This document shows positions 34,444 through 42,527 of a DNA stretch of 64,000 nt, piece after piece. Below the pieces are notes generated by a model. That model ran no database searches, was not told where the DNA came from, and saw only the letters and a list, made by a program, of their open reading frames with translations. A program made the translations under genes and the position numbers. Source of the stretch: Paraburkholderia sp. BCC1886 (GTDB taxonomy: Bacteria > Pseudomonadota > Gammaproteobacteria > Burkholderiales > Burkholderiaceae); the NCBI RefSeq assembly GCF_900996245.1, contig NZ_CAAJGK010000045.1, forward strand, positions 78,448 through 142,447. The letters run 5' to 3'. Position 1 is the first letter of the stretch. Each line of letters starts with the position of its first letter.

Positions 34444-36426
34444 TTAGCGGGGCGCATACCCCTCCGGCGTCGTGACCGCCGGAGCGAATACCTCGGCGTT
34501 GCCCGAGACCACGTAAAGCGGCGCGGGCGACAGTTTCAGATCGGCGACGCCGTCGCGGTACGGCACGCTGCTGGCGTTACCCATCATGTCGAGCGCGGTA
34601 ACGGTGCCGGCGGTGCCGGCCGCGTCGACACGCAAGCGGTAGTTCGCGGTGGCGTTCGCATCGAAGCCGGACTTCGCGTTCCAGCGGTCGTTGTCATGCG
34701 TCCACAGCGCGGTCACGATCTTGCCGCCGCCGAGCCGGCGAAACGCATACGCATAGACGCCTTGCGGCAAACCCTTGAGCGGACCGAGCGTGATGGTGCC
34801 GTCGACGATGCGGGTCAGCGCCGCCACGGCCAGCGCGGCCGGCTTCGGGCTGATATGCACCGCGCCGTACGCACCTTGCGGATGATCGAGTTCGAAGAAC
34901 ACGCCATAACCGGGCGCCGCGTCCGGCATGTCCGCGAGATAGAACACATAGCTCATGTCGGCGCCTTCGCCGAGCAGGATCAGATGAGTGCGCGCGACCA
35001 CCGCGGCCTGCGCGTACAGCACGTTCGCATCCGGATACTGCTTGCCGTACGACGCGCCGATGTCGTAGCTGATACCGGTTTCGGTCACGAAGAGCGGCGC
35101 GCCCGGTTTCAGATAAAGGCGCATTTCGTGGCGCAGCGCGCGCATCGATGCCGCGAGCGCGCCCTGCACGGTGCCCTGGCTGGCCGTATCGGCGACCCGT
35201 TCGGGCGGATGGGACGGTGTCGTGCCGATGTCGTAATAACCGTGGATGGTCATGCCGTCCATATATCGGCCGATGCCCTGCGGGCCCAGCCGGCGCATCG
35301 CGACGACGTTCGCCTGGACCGACGCGTAGGTCGGACCCATCACCACCGCGTGCGGATCGTTCCGGTGGATGCCTTCATAGACCGCCTGATACATCGCGAC
35401 GAGATGCGCGTCCGTATCGCGCCAGGGCAGACCGCCGTCGGCGTCCGGCTCCCACGTGACCTGATAGTAGTTGTCGCGCTGAGCGGGGAAGTAGGTCGTG
35501 CGGACCCGGTTCGATTCGGCGCCGACCTTCGCCATGTAGTCCTTCATCTGCGCGAGCGAGCTGGGCGCGTAGCTGTGGGTCTCCTTGCCGGTGGGGCTGG
35601 CCCATTTGGGAATGCCGTCGAGCTGGATCAGACGCAACAGGTCGCCGCGCTGGAAGAACGGCGTGAGCGAGGGCGTGGCCGGGTTGAAGGTGCCCGGCTT
35701 GTCGGGCTCCTCGACGTACCAGTTGCGATTGTCGTTGACCCACGTCAGACCGAGCGCCGTATAAACCGGACGATAACCGTCGCCGTCGCAGCAATGCTGG
35801 CCGGGCGCGAGATAGGCCGTGCCCTGGCCGCCGAATCGATGCCGGTCCGCGAACGGGAAGCGCACCGCGGGCAATGTGGCGACCGTGTCCGGCAAAATCC
35901 CGAAGGTCGCGATGCCGGCGGGGCGCGTGCCGCGCGCATCGAGTTGTCCATGCGCGCGTTCGAGCGACGCCGACACGGCAAAGTAACCGGCGATGCTGGA
36001 CGCGCAATTCAGCGTGGCCAGCGTCGCGCCCGCCGGAACGGCGAAACGGCCGCTGGCACGTACGGCATTCCACGTATCGCGGATTTGCCACGTGAGCGTG
36101 TCGGCTTGGGCCGGGCGCGTCGTGAACGTCAACGCGAACGGTTTGCCGGTGGGGAAAAGGCGGGTTCCGTCGCCGGGTGTGTCGGCTTCGAGGAGCGGCG
36201 CGCCTGCGCTCGTGCCTGTTTGAGAGGCCGGTGCAGAACATCGCAAGCCATCGCCCGGCGCAATCTTCGAAGCGGCCACCGGACTGTCGCCCGATGCGCG
36301 CGGGGCGGAATTCATCGCGACGCCGAACGCGTGCCCCGCGCCGAACATCGACGCAAGCACCCACCCGCCGGCGACCAGCGCATGTTGCACGGCTCGTCGC
36401 GTGACACAGTCTCTATCGGTCGACAT
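34444..36426 (-). CDS. Secreted glycoside-hydrolase-like protein (GH-A clan, GH39/GH5-like)
   Basis: 660 residues; ATG at 36426 behind GGGGAACCC. A signal peptide or anchor lies near residues 12-38. A (beta/alpha)8 hydrolase-like domain follows, with RLIQLDGIPKWA, YYQVTWEPDADGG (possible acid/base Glu about 325) and PLFVTETGISYD (possible nucleophile Glu about 448), and then a C-terminal beta domain. The two Glu placements fit clan GH-A retaining enzymes. It is divergent from the EPS regulator across a 730-bp regulatory gap. EPS trimming or degradation is likely; family number and substrate are guesses. Confidence 0.78.
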   Translation of the reverse strand: MSTDRDCVTRRAVQHALVAGGWVLASMFGAGHAFGVAMNSAPRASGDSPVAASKIAPGDGLRCSAPASQTGTSAGAPLLEADTPGDGTRLFPTGKPFALTFTTRPAQADTLTWQIRDTWNAVRASGRFAVPAGATLATLNCASSIAGYFAVSASLERAHGQLDARGTRPAGIATFGILPDTVATLPAVRFPFADRHRFGGQGTAYLAPGQHCCDGDGYRPVYTALGLTWVNDNRNWYVEEPDKPGTFNPATPSLTPFFQRGDLLRLIQLDGIPKWASPTGKETHSYAPSSLAQMKDYMAKVGAESNRVRTTYFPAQRDNYYQVTWEPDADGGLPWRDTDAHLVAMYQAVYEGIHRNDPHAVVMGPTYASVQANVVAMRRLGPQGIGRYMDGMTIHGYYDIGTTPSHPPERVADTASQGTVQGALAASMRALRHEMRLYLKPGAPLFVTETGISYDIGASYGKQYPDANVLYAQAAVVARTHLILLGEGADMSYVFYLADMPDAAPGYGVFFELDHPQGAYGAVHISPKPAALAVAALTRIVDGTITLGPLKGLPQGVYAYAFRRLGGGKIVTALWTHDNDRWNAKSGFDANATANYRLRVDAAGTAGTVTALDMMGNASSVPYRDGVADLKLSPAPLYVVSGNAEVFAPAVTTPEGYAPR

Positions 36427-37158
36427 TGGGTTCCCCGTGTGTTTTCGACGGCGCGCAAGGGCCGCGAGGCCCGAGCCGGCTAGTGCATTTGCGCAACACG
36501 ATGGCGGAAAGGGCCCTGGAAGTCCTTTACCCATCCGCCATCGGTGCTACGCGGCCCTGCACTGCGCCGTCTGTCTAATTGCGATGTTTCACGTTTGAAA
36601 CATTAATGGCCGGAGTTAAATTCTTCTGTTCCATTTAGAACAAAATAAATACTTTATGCATTCAGTAAATCGCTTAAATTGGCTGCATGTTTTCATATCG
36701 CCGAAGCGCCCGCTATCTTCATAACAAATCTTTCGCGGCCAATCGTGAAAATGCCCGCGTAGGCGCGATGCCGCCGCTTTGATTCTGCTGAGCGAAGTGC
36801 AAAAAGTCACTTGAATTCAGCGTCGTAGCGGGCGGTGAACCACCAAGTTCCGCGCCGGTTTCGAGTCGCGATGGTATGTGTGCTGGCGTACGAAATCCAT
36901 TTTTCCTTTGCATTAACATTCGCAGAACGTCAACTCCAGGCTATGTCGAAGCGATCCGCGGTTAATCGGAATTCCGATAATTGCGATGTTTCCGAAATGC
37001 ACTGGGCGGGGCGATTGCCACGAGGCCGGCATGTCCATGTTTCAGGTCGTGGCGGCTAAATGCTTGTTTCACCGGTCGTGATGATGGCGCTGTGCCGCAC
37101 TCGCGGACGCGGCTCTCCAACGTGACACGTAGATCCGTTATTTGCTGAGAGGATGACT
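36427..37158. promoter_or_regulatory. Divergent EPS regulatory region with TGTTTCA half-sites
   Basis: 730 bp, no convincing gene, AT-rich around 36600-36720. TGTTTCA occurs at 36585-36591, 37038-37044 and 37065-37071, and its reverse complement at 36596-36602. The first pair forms a perfect palindrome of two 8-bp arms with a 4-bp centre (36584-36603). AATTGCGATGTTTC is repeated exactly at 36577-36590 and 36979-36992. TGTTC-N6-GAACA lies at 36627-36642. The cluster of sites suggests one regulator acting on both divergent genes. Confidence 0.6.
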
Positions 37159-38187
37159 ATGACCTGCGCGACTCTCGAGTCTGCCGTGCTGCGTTGGGCG
37201 CATGCGCCCAGCAAGGGCATGCGCCGCATCGCGATACTGATGTTCAACGACTGCTCGCTGCAAGGCGCGGGGGTGGTCGCCGAAGTGTTTCAGGCCGCGA
37301 ACGAACTGGCCAGCTCGGGCTCCGGCAACTCGATCTACGACGTGTCGTTCCTGTCCGCCGATGGCGGCATGGTGACGTCGTCGTCGGCGCTGCGGGTCTG
37401 GACCGAAGGACTCGACGCGCGCCGCGTGGCCCATTTCGATGCGTTGTATGTCGCGGGCGGCAAAGGCGCCGGCGCCGCGGCGAACGATTCCCGGGTGATC
37501 ACCTGGTTGCGCCGCGTGCGTCACGACACCGGCATGATCCGCCCGATCGCGGAAGGTCGCGCGGTGCTCGACGCGGCCTGGCTGTCGGACACGAGAGACG
37601 GCCTTGACGTTCGCCATCACAACCGCTTCATCCAGTCGGTGCTGACGCCGGGTCAGCCGGGTCAGCCGGGTCAGCCCGAGCAACCGGGCGACGCGAACGA
37701 CCGGCTCGAATCGATGCGCAGCGCGCTCGCCATGATCAAGCGCGACCTCGGCAGCGCCACCGCGCGCACGGTCGCGGAGCGTTTGATGGCCGACTCCTGT
37801 TCGAACCTCGCGCCGCTGCTCGGCGAAGACGGCGGACTGAGCGCGGGCGACAAGGTGCGTGCCGCGGCGCGCTGGCTGCAGGAAAACTGCCAGCAGGCGA
37901 TTTCGATTGCGGACGCCGCGCAGTTCGCCGCGATGAGCGAACGCAACTTCCTGCGCCGCTTCAAGATGGAAATGGGCATCACGCCGTCGAGCTTCCTGTT
38001 GCACGAGCGGCTCGCCGTGACCTGCAGCCTGCTGACCGAATCGGAACTGCCGGTCGACAAGATCGCGCGGCGCACCGGCATGGGCAATGGCGACCGTCTC
38101 GCCAAAGTGTTCCGCAAGCGGATGCGCATTTCTCCGACCGAATTCCGTATCCAGAGCCGTCGTCTGGTGAACGAATCCGCAGAGTGA
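37159..38187 (+). CDS. GlxA-type regulator: DJ-1/PfpI domain plus AraC HTH
   Basis: 342 residues from the ATG at 37159, which GAGAGG precedes by six bases (an ATG at 37153 touches the ribosome site). Residues about 20-165 are a DJ-1/PfpI-like domain (RRIAILMFNDCSLQGAGVVA, DALYVAGGKGAG). A Gly-Gln-Pro repeat linker follows, then a helical stretch, and from about residue 235 a pair of AraC HTH motifs (ISIADAAQFAAMSERNFLRR, VDKIARRTGMGNGDRLAKVF). It is the first gene of the + strand EPS run, 70 bp before manC, and so the likely local activator. Confidence 0.88.
   Translation: MTCATLESAVLRWAHAPSKGMRRIAILMFNDCSLQGAGVVAEVFQAANELASSGSGNSIYDVSFLSADGGMVTSSSALRVWTEGLDARRVAHFDALYVAGGKGAGAAANDSRVITWLRRVRHDTGMIRPIAEGRAVLDAAWLSDTRDGLDVRHHNRFIQSVLTPGQPGQPGQPEQPGDANDRLESMRSALAMIKRDLGSATARTVAERLMADSCSNLAPLLGEDGGLSAGDKVRAAARWLQENCQQAISIADAAQFAAMSERNFLRRFKMEMGITPSSFLLHERLAVTCSLLTESELPVDKIARRTGMGNGDRLAKVFRKRMRISPTEFRIQSRRLVNESAE
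37651..37686. repeat. Four 9-bp repeats coding the Gly-Gln-Pro linker of the regulator
   Basis: GGTCAGCCG is repeated in tandem (two perfect copies, two diverged), giving GQPGQPGQPEQP between the DJ-1-like and HTH parts. Confidence 0.85.
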
Positions 38188-38257
38188 CGGTGCAATACAG
38201 GCAGCGCAGGCAAACCACGTTTTTCGCGGACCTTGGACCACGGTAAGGATGACGAAC

Positions 38258-39829
38258 ATGTTGAATCACGGGGATGTGAGCGCCGTTTCGTTCGGTGCGG
38301 CCGGTTCGGCCGGCCCGGACGACGCGCGTGCCGAGATGAGCGGCGCGGCCTGCACGCGCATCGTCCCGGTGATTCTGGCGGGCGGCTCGGGCACGCGCCT
38401 GTGGCCGGTGTCGCGGGAGAACTATCCGAAGCAACTGATCGACGTGGTCGGTTCCGACTCGCTGCTGCAAGCGACCGCCCGGCGGATGACGGGCTTTCCC
38501 GCGGGCTGGCAGGTGGACGCGGCGCCGATCATCGTCTGTGGTGAAGAACATCGTTTCGTGATTGCCGAACAGCTTCATGAGCACGGCGTCGACGCGCGAC
38601 TCGTCGTCGAACCGGCGCGCCGCGATACGGCGCCCGCGCTGACACTCGCCGCCGCGCTCGCCTGCAGCCAGGGCGACGACGCGATTCTGATCGTGATGCC
38701 CGCCGACCACGCCATCGCCGACGTGAACGGCCTGCAGCAGGCGCTGGAACACGCCGCACGCCATGCGCAACGAGGCGCGATCGCGACGCTGGGCGTCCCG
38801 CCGACGCGTCCCGACACGGGCTTCGGTTATATCCGTCTCGGCGCGGCGCTGCCGGACGGCGCGTATGCGATCGACGGTTTCGTCGAGAAGCCGGCAGAAG
38901 AACTCGCGGCGCGCTACGTCGCGGCCGGCACATACTGGTGGAACAGCGGCATCTTCATCGTGCGCGCGAGCGTCTGGCTCGAGACCCTGCAGCATTTGCA
39001 ACCGGACATGCATGCGGCCTGCGCGCGCGCTTTCGCCGGCGGGCGCAGCGAAGGCGCGGTGTTCCGTCCGTTGCTGGAAGCCTTCCTGAGCACGCCGGCC
39101 AATTCGATCGACTATGCCGTGATGGAGCGTCTTGGCGCAAGCGCCGACAGCGCCACCCAAACGGACGACGCAAGCGAGCCGCGCTCCACCGGTGTCGTGT
39201 TGCCGCTCGACGCGGGCTGGTCGGACCTCGGTTCATGGGACGCCGTCTGGGCCGCGATGGACAAGGACGCCAACGGCAACGCCGGGCGCGGCCGCGTGAC
39301 CTTCGAAGGCGCGGTCTCCAGTTACGCGCACTCGGAAGGACGGCTCGTGGCCTGTGTCGGCACGACCAATGTCGTGGTGGTGGAAACCGCCGACGCCGTG
39401 CTGGTGGTCGACCGCTCGCGCGTGCAGGACGTGAAGGGACTCGTGTCGCGCATCAAGGCGCAGCACGCACCGGAGGCCGACGCGCATCGCAAGGTGCATC
39501 GCCCCTGGGGTTTCTACGATTCGATCGACCAGGGCGAGCGTTTCCAGGTCAAGCGCATCGTCGTCACGCCGGGCGCGCAACTGTCGCTGCAACTGCATCA
39601 CCACCGCGCCGAACATTGGGTGGTGGTACGCGGCACGGCGCTCGTCACACGCGGCGACGAGCAGTTTTTGCTGAGCGAAAACGAATCGGCTTATATCCCG
39701 CTCGGCATCCGTCACCGGCTCGAAAACCCGGGCAAGGTACCGCTCGAGATCATTGAAATCCAGTCAGGCGCCTATCTCGGCGAAGACGACATCGTGAGGT
39801 TCGACGACAACTACGGGCGTTGCTCCTGA
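38258..39829 (+). CDS. manC: Mannose-1-phosphate guanylyltransferase / mannose-6-phosphate isomerase
   Basis: 523 residues from the ATG at 38258 (AAGG nine bases upstream; an ATG at 38249 abuts that AAGG). The N-terminal nucleotidyltransferase has the pyrophosphorylase signature LAGGSGTRLWPVSRENYPKQ and FVEKPAEELA. The C-terminal cupin-type isomerase domain starts about residue 380 with HRPWGFYDSID, QLSLQLHHHRAEHWVVV and YIPLGIRHRLENPG. It makes GDP-mannose from fructose-6-phosphate-derived mannose phosphate, the precursor for mannose and, through Gmd and Fcl, fucose in this EPS. No separate phosphomannomutase (manB) is visible in the window. Confidence 0.96.
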   Translation: MLNHGDVSAVSFGAAGSAGPDDARAEMSGAACTRIVPVILAGGSGTRLWPVSRENYPKQLIDVVGSDSLLQATARRMTGFPAGWQVDAAPIIVCGEEHRFVIAEQLHEHGVDARLVVEPARRDTAPALTLAAALACSQGDDAILIVMPADHAIADVNGLQQALEHAARHAQRGAIATLGVPPTRPDTGFGYIRLGAALPDGAYAIDGFVEKPAEELAARYVAAGTYWWNSGIFIVRASVWLETLQHLQPDMHAACARAFAGGRSEGAVFRPLLEAFLSTPANSIDYAVMERLGASADSATQTDDASEPRSTGVVLPLDAGWSDLGSWDAVWAAMDKDANGNAGRGRVTFEGAVSSYAHSEGRLVACVGTTNVVVVETADAVLVVDRSRVQDVKGLVSRIKAQHAPEADAHRKVHRPWGFYDSIDQGERFQVKRIVVTPGAQLSLQLHHHRAEHWVVVRGTALVTRGDEQFLLSENESAYIPLGIRHRLENPGKVPLEIIEIQSGAYLGEDDIVRFDDNYGRCS

Positions 39830-39884
39830 GCCGCCCGTCAACACCGCTTCGCACACAAAAAACGGCCAGAACGAGGTAAGCAAG

Positions 39885-41270
39885 ATGCGCAGGTTTCAGG
39901 ATTTACTCGCGCGAGTCGGGGATGTCGCATTGGTACTGGCGGGGGCGTCGCTAGCATCGAAAATCCGCTTCGACGACATGACGCAAGCCGGCTTCTACTG
40001 GGCGCTGGTGATGTTCTCTGCTGCCTTCGCGCTGGCCATCTTCCCGGCGTTCGGGGTCTATGAATCGTGGCGCGGCCGCTCCAAGCTGACGCTCGCCGGT
40101 CAGGTGTCGCTCGCGTGGCTGATGGTGCAGTGCAGTGCGCTCGTGCTGATGTATTCGCTGCACCGTATCGATCTCGTTTCGCGCCTGTGGTTCTCGTACT
40201 GGACCGCGGTCACCGGCGGCCTGCTGATCGCCTACCGGCTGCTCACGCATGCGGCGCTGGCGCGGGCGCGTGGGGCCGGGCTGAATCTGCATCAGGTCGC
40301 GATCGTCGGCAGCGGCTCGCAATGCGAGACGATCATTCGCCGTATCGAGTCCGCGCCGAGCACGGGCTTTCGTGCTGCCGCGGTGTTCAACACCCGGCCG
40401 CAGGAGTCGCCGCTCGTCGGTACGCGTGTGCCGGCGTTCGACACGCTCGACGCACTGGTCGCGCATATCCGCGCGAACGACGTGCATGAAATCTGGCTCA
40501 CGCTGTCGCTCGCCGAGGAACCGCTGATCTGCTCGCTGGTGGCGGCGTTCCGCGACGACCTGGTGAATATCCGCTTCATGCCGGACGTGCGCAGCATTGC
40601 GCTGTTCGAAGGCAGCGGCGTGATCGATCTGCTCGGCGTGCCCGCGATCAATCTGGTCGCCTCGCCGCTGTCGGCCAGTTCGCTGCTGAAAAAAGAAGCG
40701 TTCGACCGGCTGTTCGCCGCGCTGGCGCTGTTCGGTCTCGCGCCGGTCCTGATCGCGATTGCGATAGCGGTGAAGCTCTCGTCGCGCGGACCGGTGCTGT
40801 TCAGACAGAAGCGCAAGGGCGCGGACGGACGCGTATTCACGATCTACAAATTCCGTTCGATGCACGTCCATACCGAAGCGCACGGCACGCTCAGCCAGGC
40901 CACGCGCAACGACAAACGCGTCACGCGCGTCGGCGCGTTCCTGCGCCGCACGAGCCTCGACGAACTGCCGCAGTTTTTCAACGTGTTGCTGGGTGATATG
41001 TCGGTGGTCGGGCCGCGTCCGCATGCGCTCGAACACGACGATCTGTATCAGAAGGTGGTGGCGGGCTACATCAATCGTTACCGGATCAAACCCGGCATTA
41101 CCGGCTGGGCGCAGATCAATGGGTTTCGCGGGGAAACCGATCGCATCGAAAAGATGGAACGACGCGTTGAACACGACCTGTATTACCTGGGTCACTGGTC
41201 GTTCTCGCTCGACATGCGAATCATCGGCGCAACGATCGCTGCAGGACTGGCGCATCGGAACGCTTACTAA
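39885..41270 (+). CDS. wcaJ: Undecaprenyl-phosphate hexose-1-phosphate transferase (WcaJ-like)
   Basis: 461 residues; GAGGTAAG before the ATG. Four N-terminal helices (about 10-125), a CoA-binding-like Rossmann part (VAIVGSGSQCETIIRRI), one more helix (about 280) and the C-terminal bacterial sugar transferase domain: LFRQKRKGADGRVFTIYKFR, RVTRVGAFLRRTSLDELPQF, GDMSVVGPRPHALEHD, IKPGITGWAQINGFRGETD. It starts the repeat unit by moving glucose-1-phosphate (or a similar hexose phosphate) onto undecaprenyl phosphate at the inner membrane. Confidence 0.94.
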   Translation: MRRFQDLLARVGDVALVLAGASLASKIRFDDMTQAGFYWALVMFSAAFALAIFPAFGVYESWRGRSKLTLAGQVSLAWLMVQCSALVLMYSLHRIDLVSRLWFSYWTAVTGGLLIAYRLLTHAALARARGAGLNLHQVAIVGSGSQCETIIRRIESAPSTGFRAAAVFNTRPQESPLVGTRVPAFDTLDALVAHIRANDVHEIWLTLSLAEEPLICSLVAAFRDDLVNIRFMPDVRSIALFEGSGVIDLLGVPAINLVASPLSASSLLKKEAFDRLFAALALFGLAPVLIAIAIAVKLSSRGPVLFRQKRKGADGRVFTIYKFRSMHVHTEAHGTLSQATRNDKRVTRVGAFLRRTSLDELPQFFNVLLGDMSVVGPRPHALEHDDLYQKVVAGYINRYRIKPGITGWAQINGFRGETDRIEKMERRVEHDLYYLGHWSFSLDMRIIGATIAAGLAHRNAY

Positions 41271-41338
41271 GTACTTTAAAAGCACGCTGGGCACTCCCTC
41301 CTCCGAGGACAGTGACCGTGGCACAAGGAGGAAGGATC

Positions 41339-42478
41339 ATGAGCTCGCTAGGTTTACGCGCAGGAACATTGCTGGTTTTCACGTCGGCCGCACTGCTGTC
41401 CGGATGCGGTAGCGTCCCGGGTCAGCGGATGGTGACACCAGCCACGCTGCAGGACACCGGAGGCGATTACAGTACCGAGCCTTCGCAACAGACCCAGATT
41501 CCGATCACGGACATCAATCTGGCGCTGGTGCGCAATCTCAACGCCGCGCAAAGCGCCCAGGCGCTGCCGCCGCAAACGCTCGCGCTGTTCGGCAAGCAGA
41601 CCGCCTACAAGGTCGGCCCCGGCGACGTGCTGCAGATCGTCGTGTGGGATCACCCGGAACTCGCCGCCGCGCTCGGTCAGCCGCCGCAGGACTCGAGGAC
41701 GTCGGATGCGGCGCCGGGTTTCCTGATCGACGAAAACGGCGATGTGCAGTTCCCGTACGCGGGCACCGTGCACGTGGCCGGCAAGGATGTCGCGACGATC
41801 CAGAAGGAACTGCACCGTCGTCTGTCCACCGTGTACCAGAAGCCCGAAGTGACGGTGCGGGTGGCGTCGTTCCGCGCGGCCCAGGTGTACGTGGACGGCG
41901 AAGTCCGCACGCCCGGCTCGCTGTCGCTCAACGATATTCCGATGACGCTCACCAGCGTGATCAGCCAGGGCGGCGGCTTCACGTCGAACGCCGACCGTAG
42001 CCGCGTGGACCTGATTCGCGACGGCGTCACCTATCCGCTGAACATGGACGACCTGATCAAGCGCGGCCATAACCCGTCGAGCCTGTATCTGCGACCGGGC
42101 GACATGGTGCGCGTGGCCTCGCGTGAAGACAGCGGCGTGTACGTGATGGGCGAAGTCAACAAGCCGGCCACCATCCTGCCGATGCGCAACGGCTCGCTGA
42201 CTCTGTCGCAGGCGATCTCCGACGGCGGCAGCTTCGATTCGAACACCGCGGCGGCGCGTCAGCTGTTCGTGATCCGCAACTCGACGAGCGCTTCGCCGCA
42301 GGTTTATCACCTCGACGCGACCTCGCCGGTGTCGATGGTGCTCGCCAATCAGTTCGAACTCCAGCCGAAGGACGTCGTGTACGTCGGCCAGGGCGGACTG
42401 GTGCGCTTCAACCGTGTCCTGAACCTGCTGTTGCCTGCGATCAACGCTGCCGTCACGGGTGCCGTGCTGGCGAAGTAA
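41339..42478 (+). CDS. wza: Outer-membrane polysaccharide export lipoprotein (Wza/BceE-like)
   Basis: 379 residues; ATG at 41339 with AGGAGGAAGG upstream. A lipoprotein signal peptide ends LLSGC (Cys about 22). The polysaccharide-export domain YKVGPGDVLQIVVWDHPELA is followed by two SLBB-type domains (VYVDGEVRTPGSLSL, VYVMGEVNKPATILPM) and a C-terminal amphipathic helix that would form the outer-membrane pore. It works with the tyrosine kinase encoded next. Confidence 0.95.
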   Translation: MSSLGLRAGTLLVFTSAALLSGCGSVPGQRMVTPATLQDTGGDYSTEPSQQTQIPITDINLALVRNLNAAQSAQALPPQTLALFGKQTAYKVGPGDVLQIVVWDHPELAAALGQPPQDSRTSDAAPGFLIDENGDVQFPYAGTVHVAGKDVATIQKELHRRLSTVYQKPEVTVRVASFRAAQVYVDGEVRTPGSLSLNDIPMTLTSVISQGGGFTSNADRSRVDLIRDGVTYPLNMDDLIKRGHNPSSLYLRPGDMVRVASREDSGVYVMGEVNKPATILPMRNGSLTLSQAISDGGSFDSNTAAARQLFVIRNSTSASPQVYHLDATSPVSMVLANQFELQPKDVVYVGQGGLVRFNRVLNLLLPAINAAVTGAVLAK

Positions 42479-42527
42479 AGATCGCGCATCGTCAACTTGA
42501 ACCGCCGGGCTTTGTTGGGTGAAGAAA

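Noticed and set aside
34207..36483. A 758-residue + strand ORF opposite the glycoside hydrolase
   Set aside because: Antisense shadow with no family motif; the opposite strand encodes a coherent secreted enzyme.
36835..37059. 74-residue + strand ORF in the EPS regulatory gap
   Set aside because: No ribosome site or domain; overlaps the repeated operator-like motifs.
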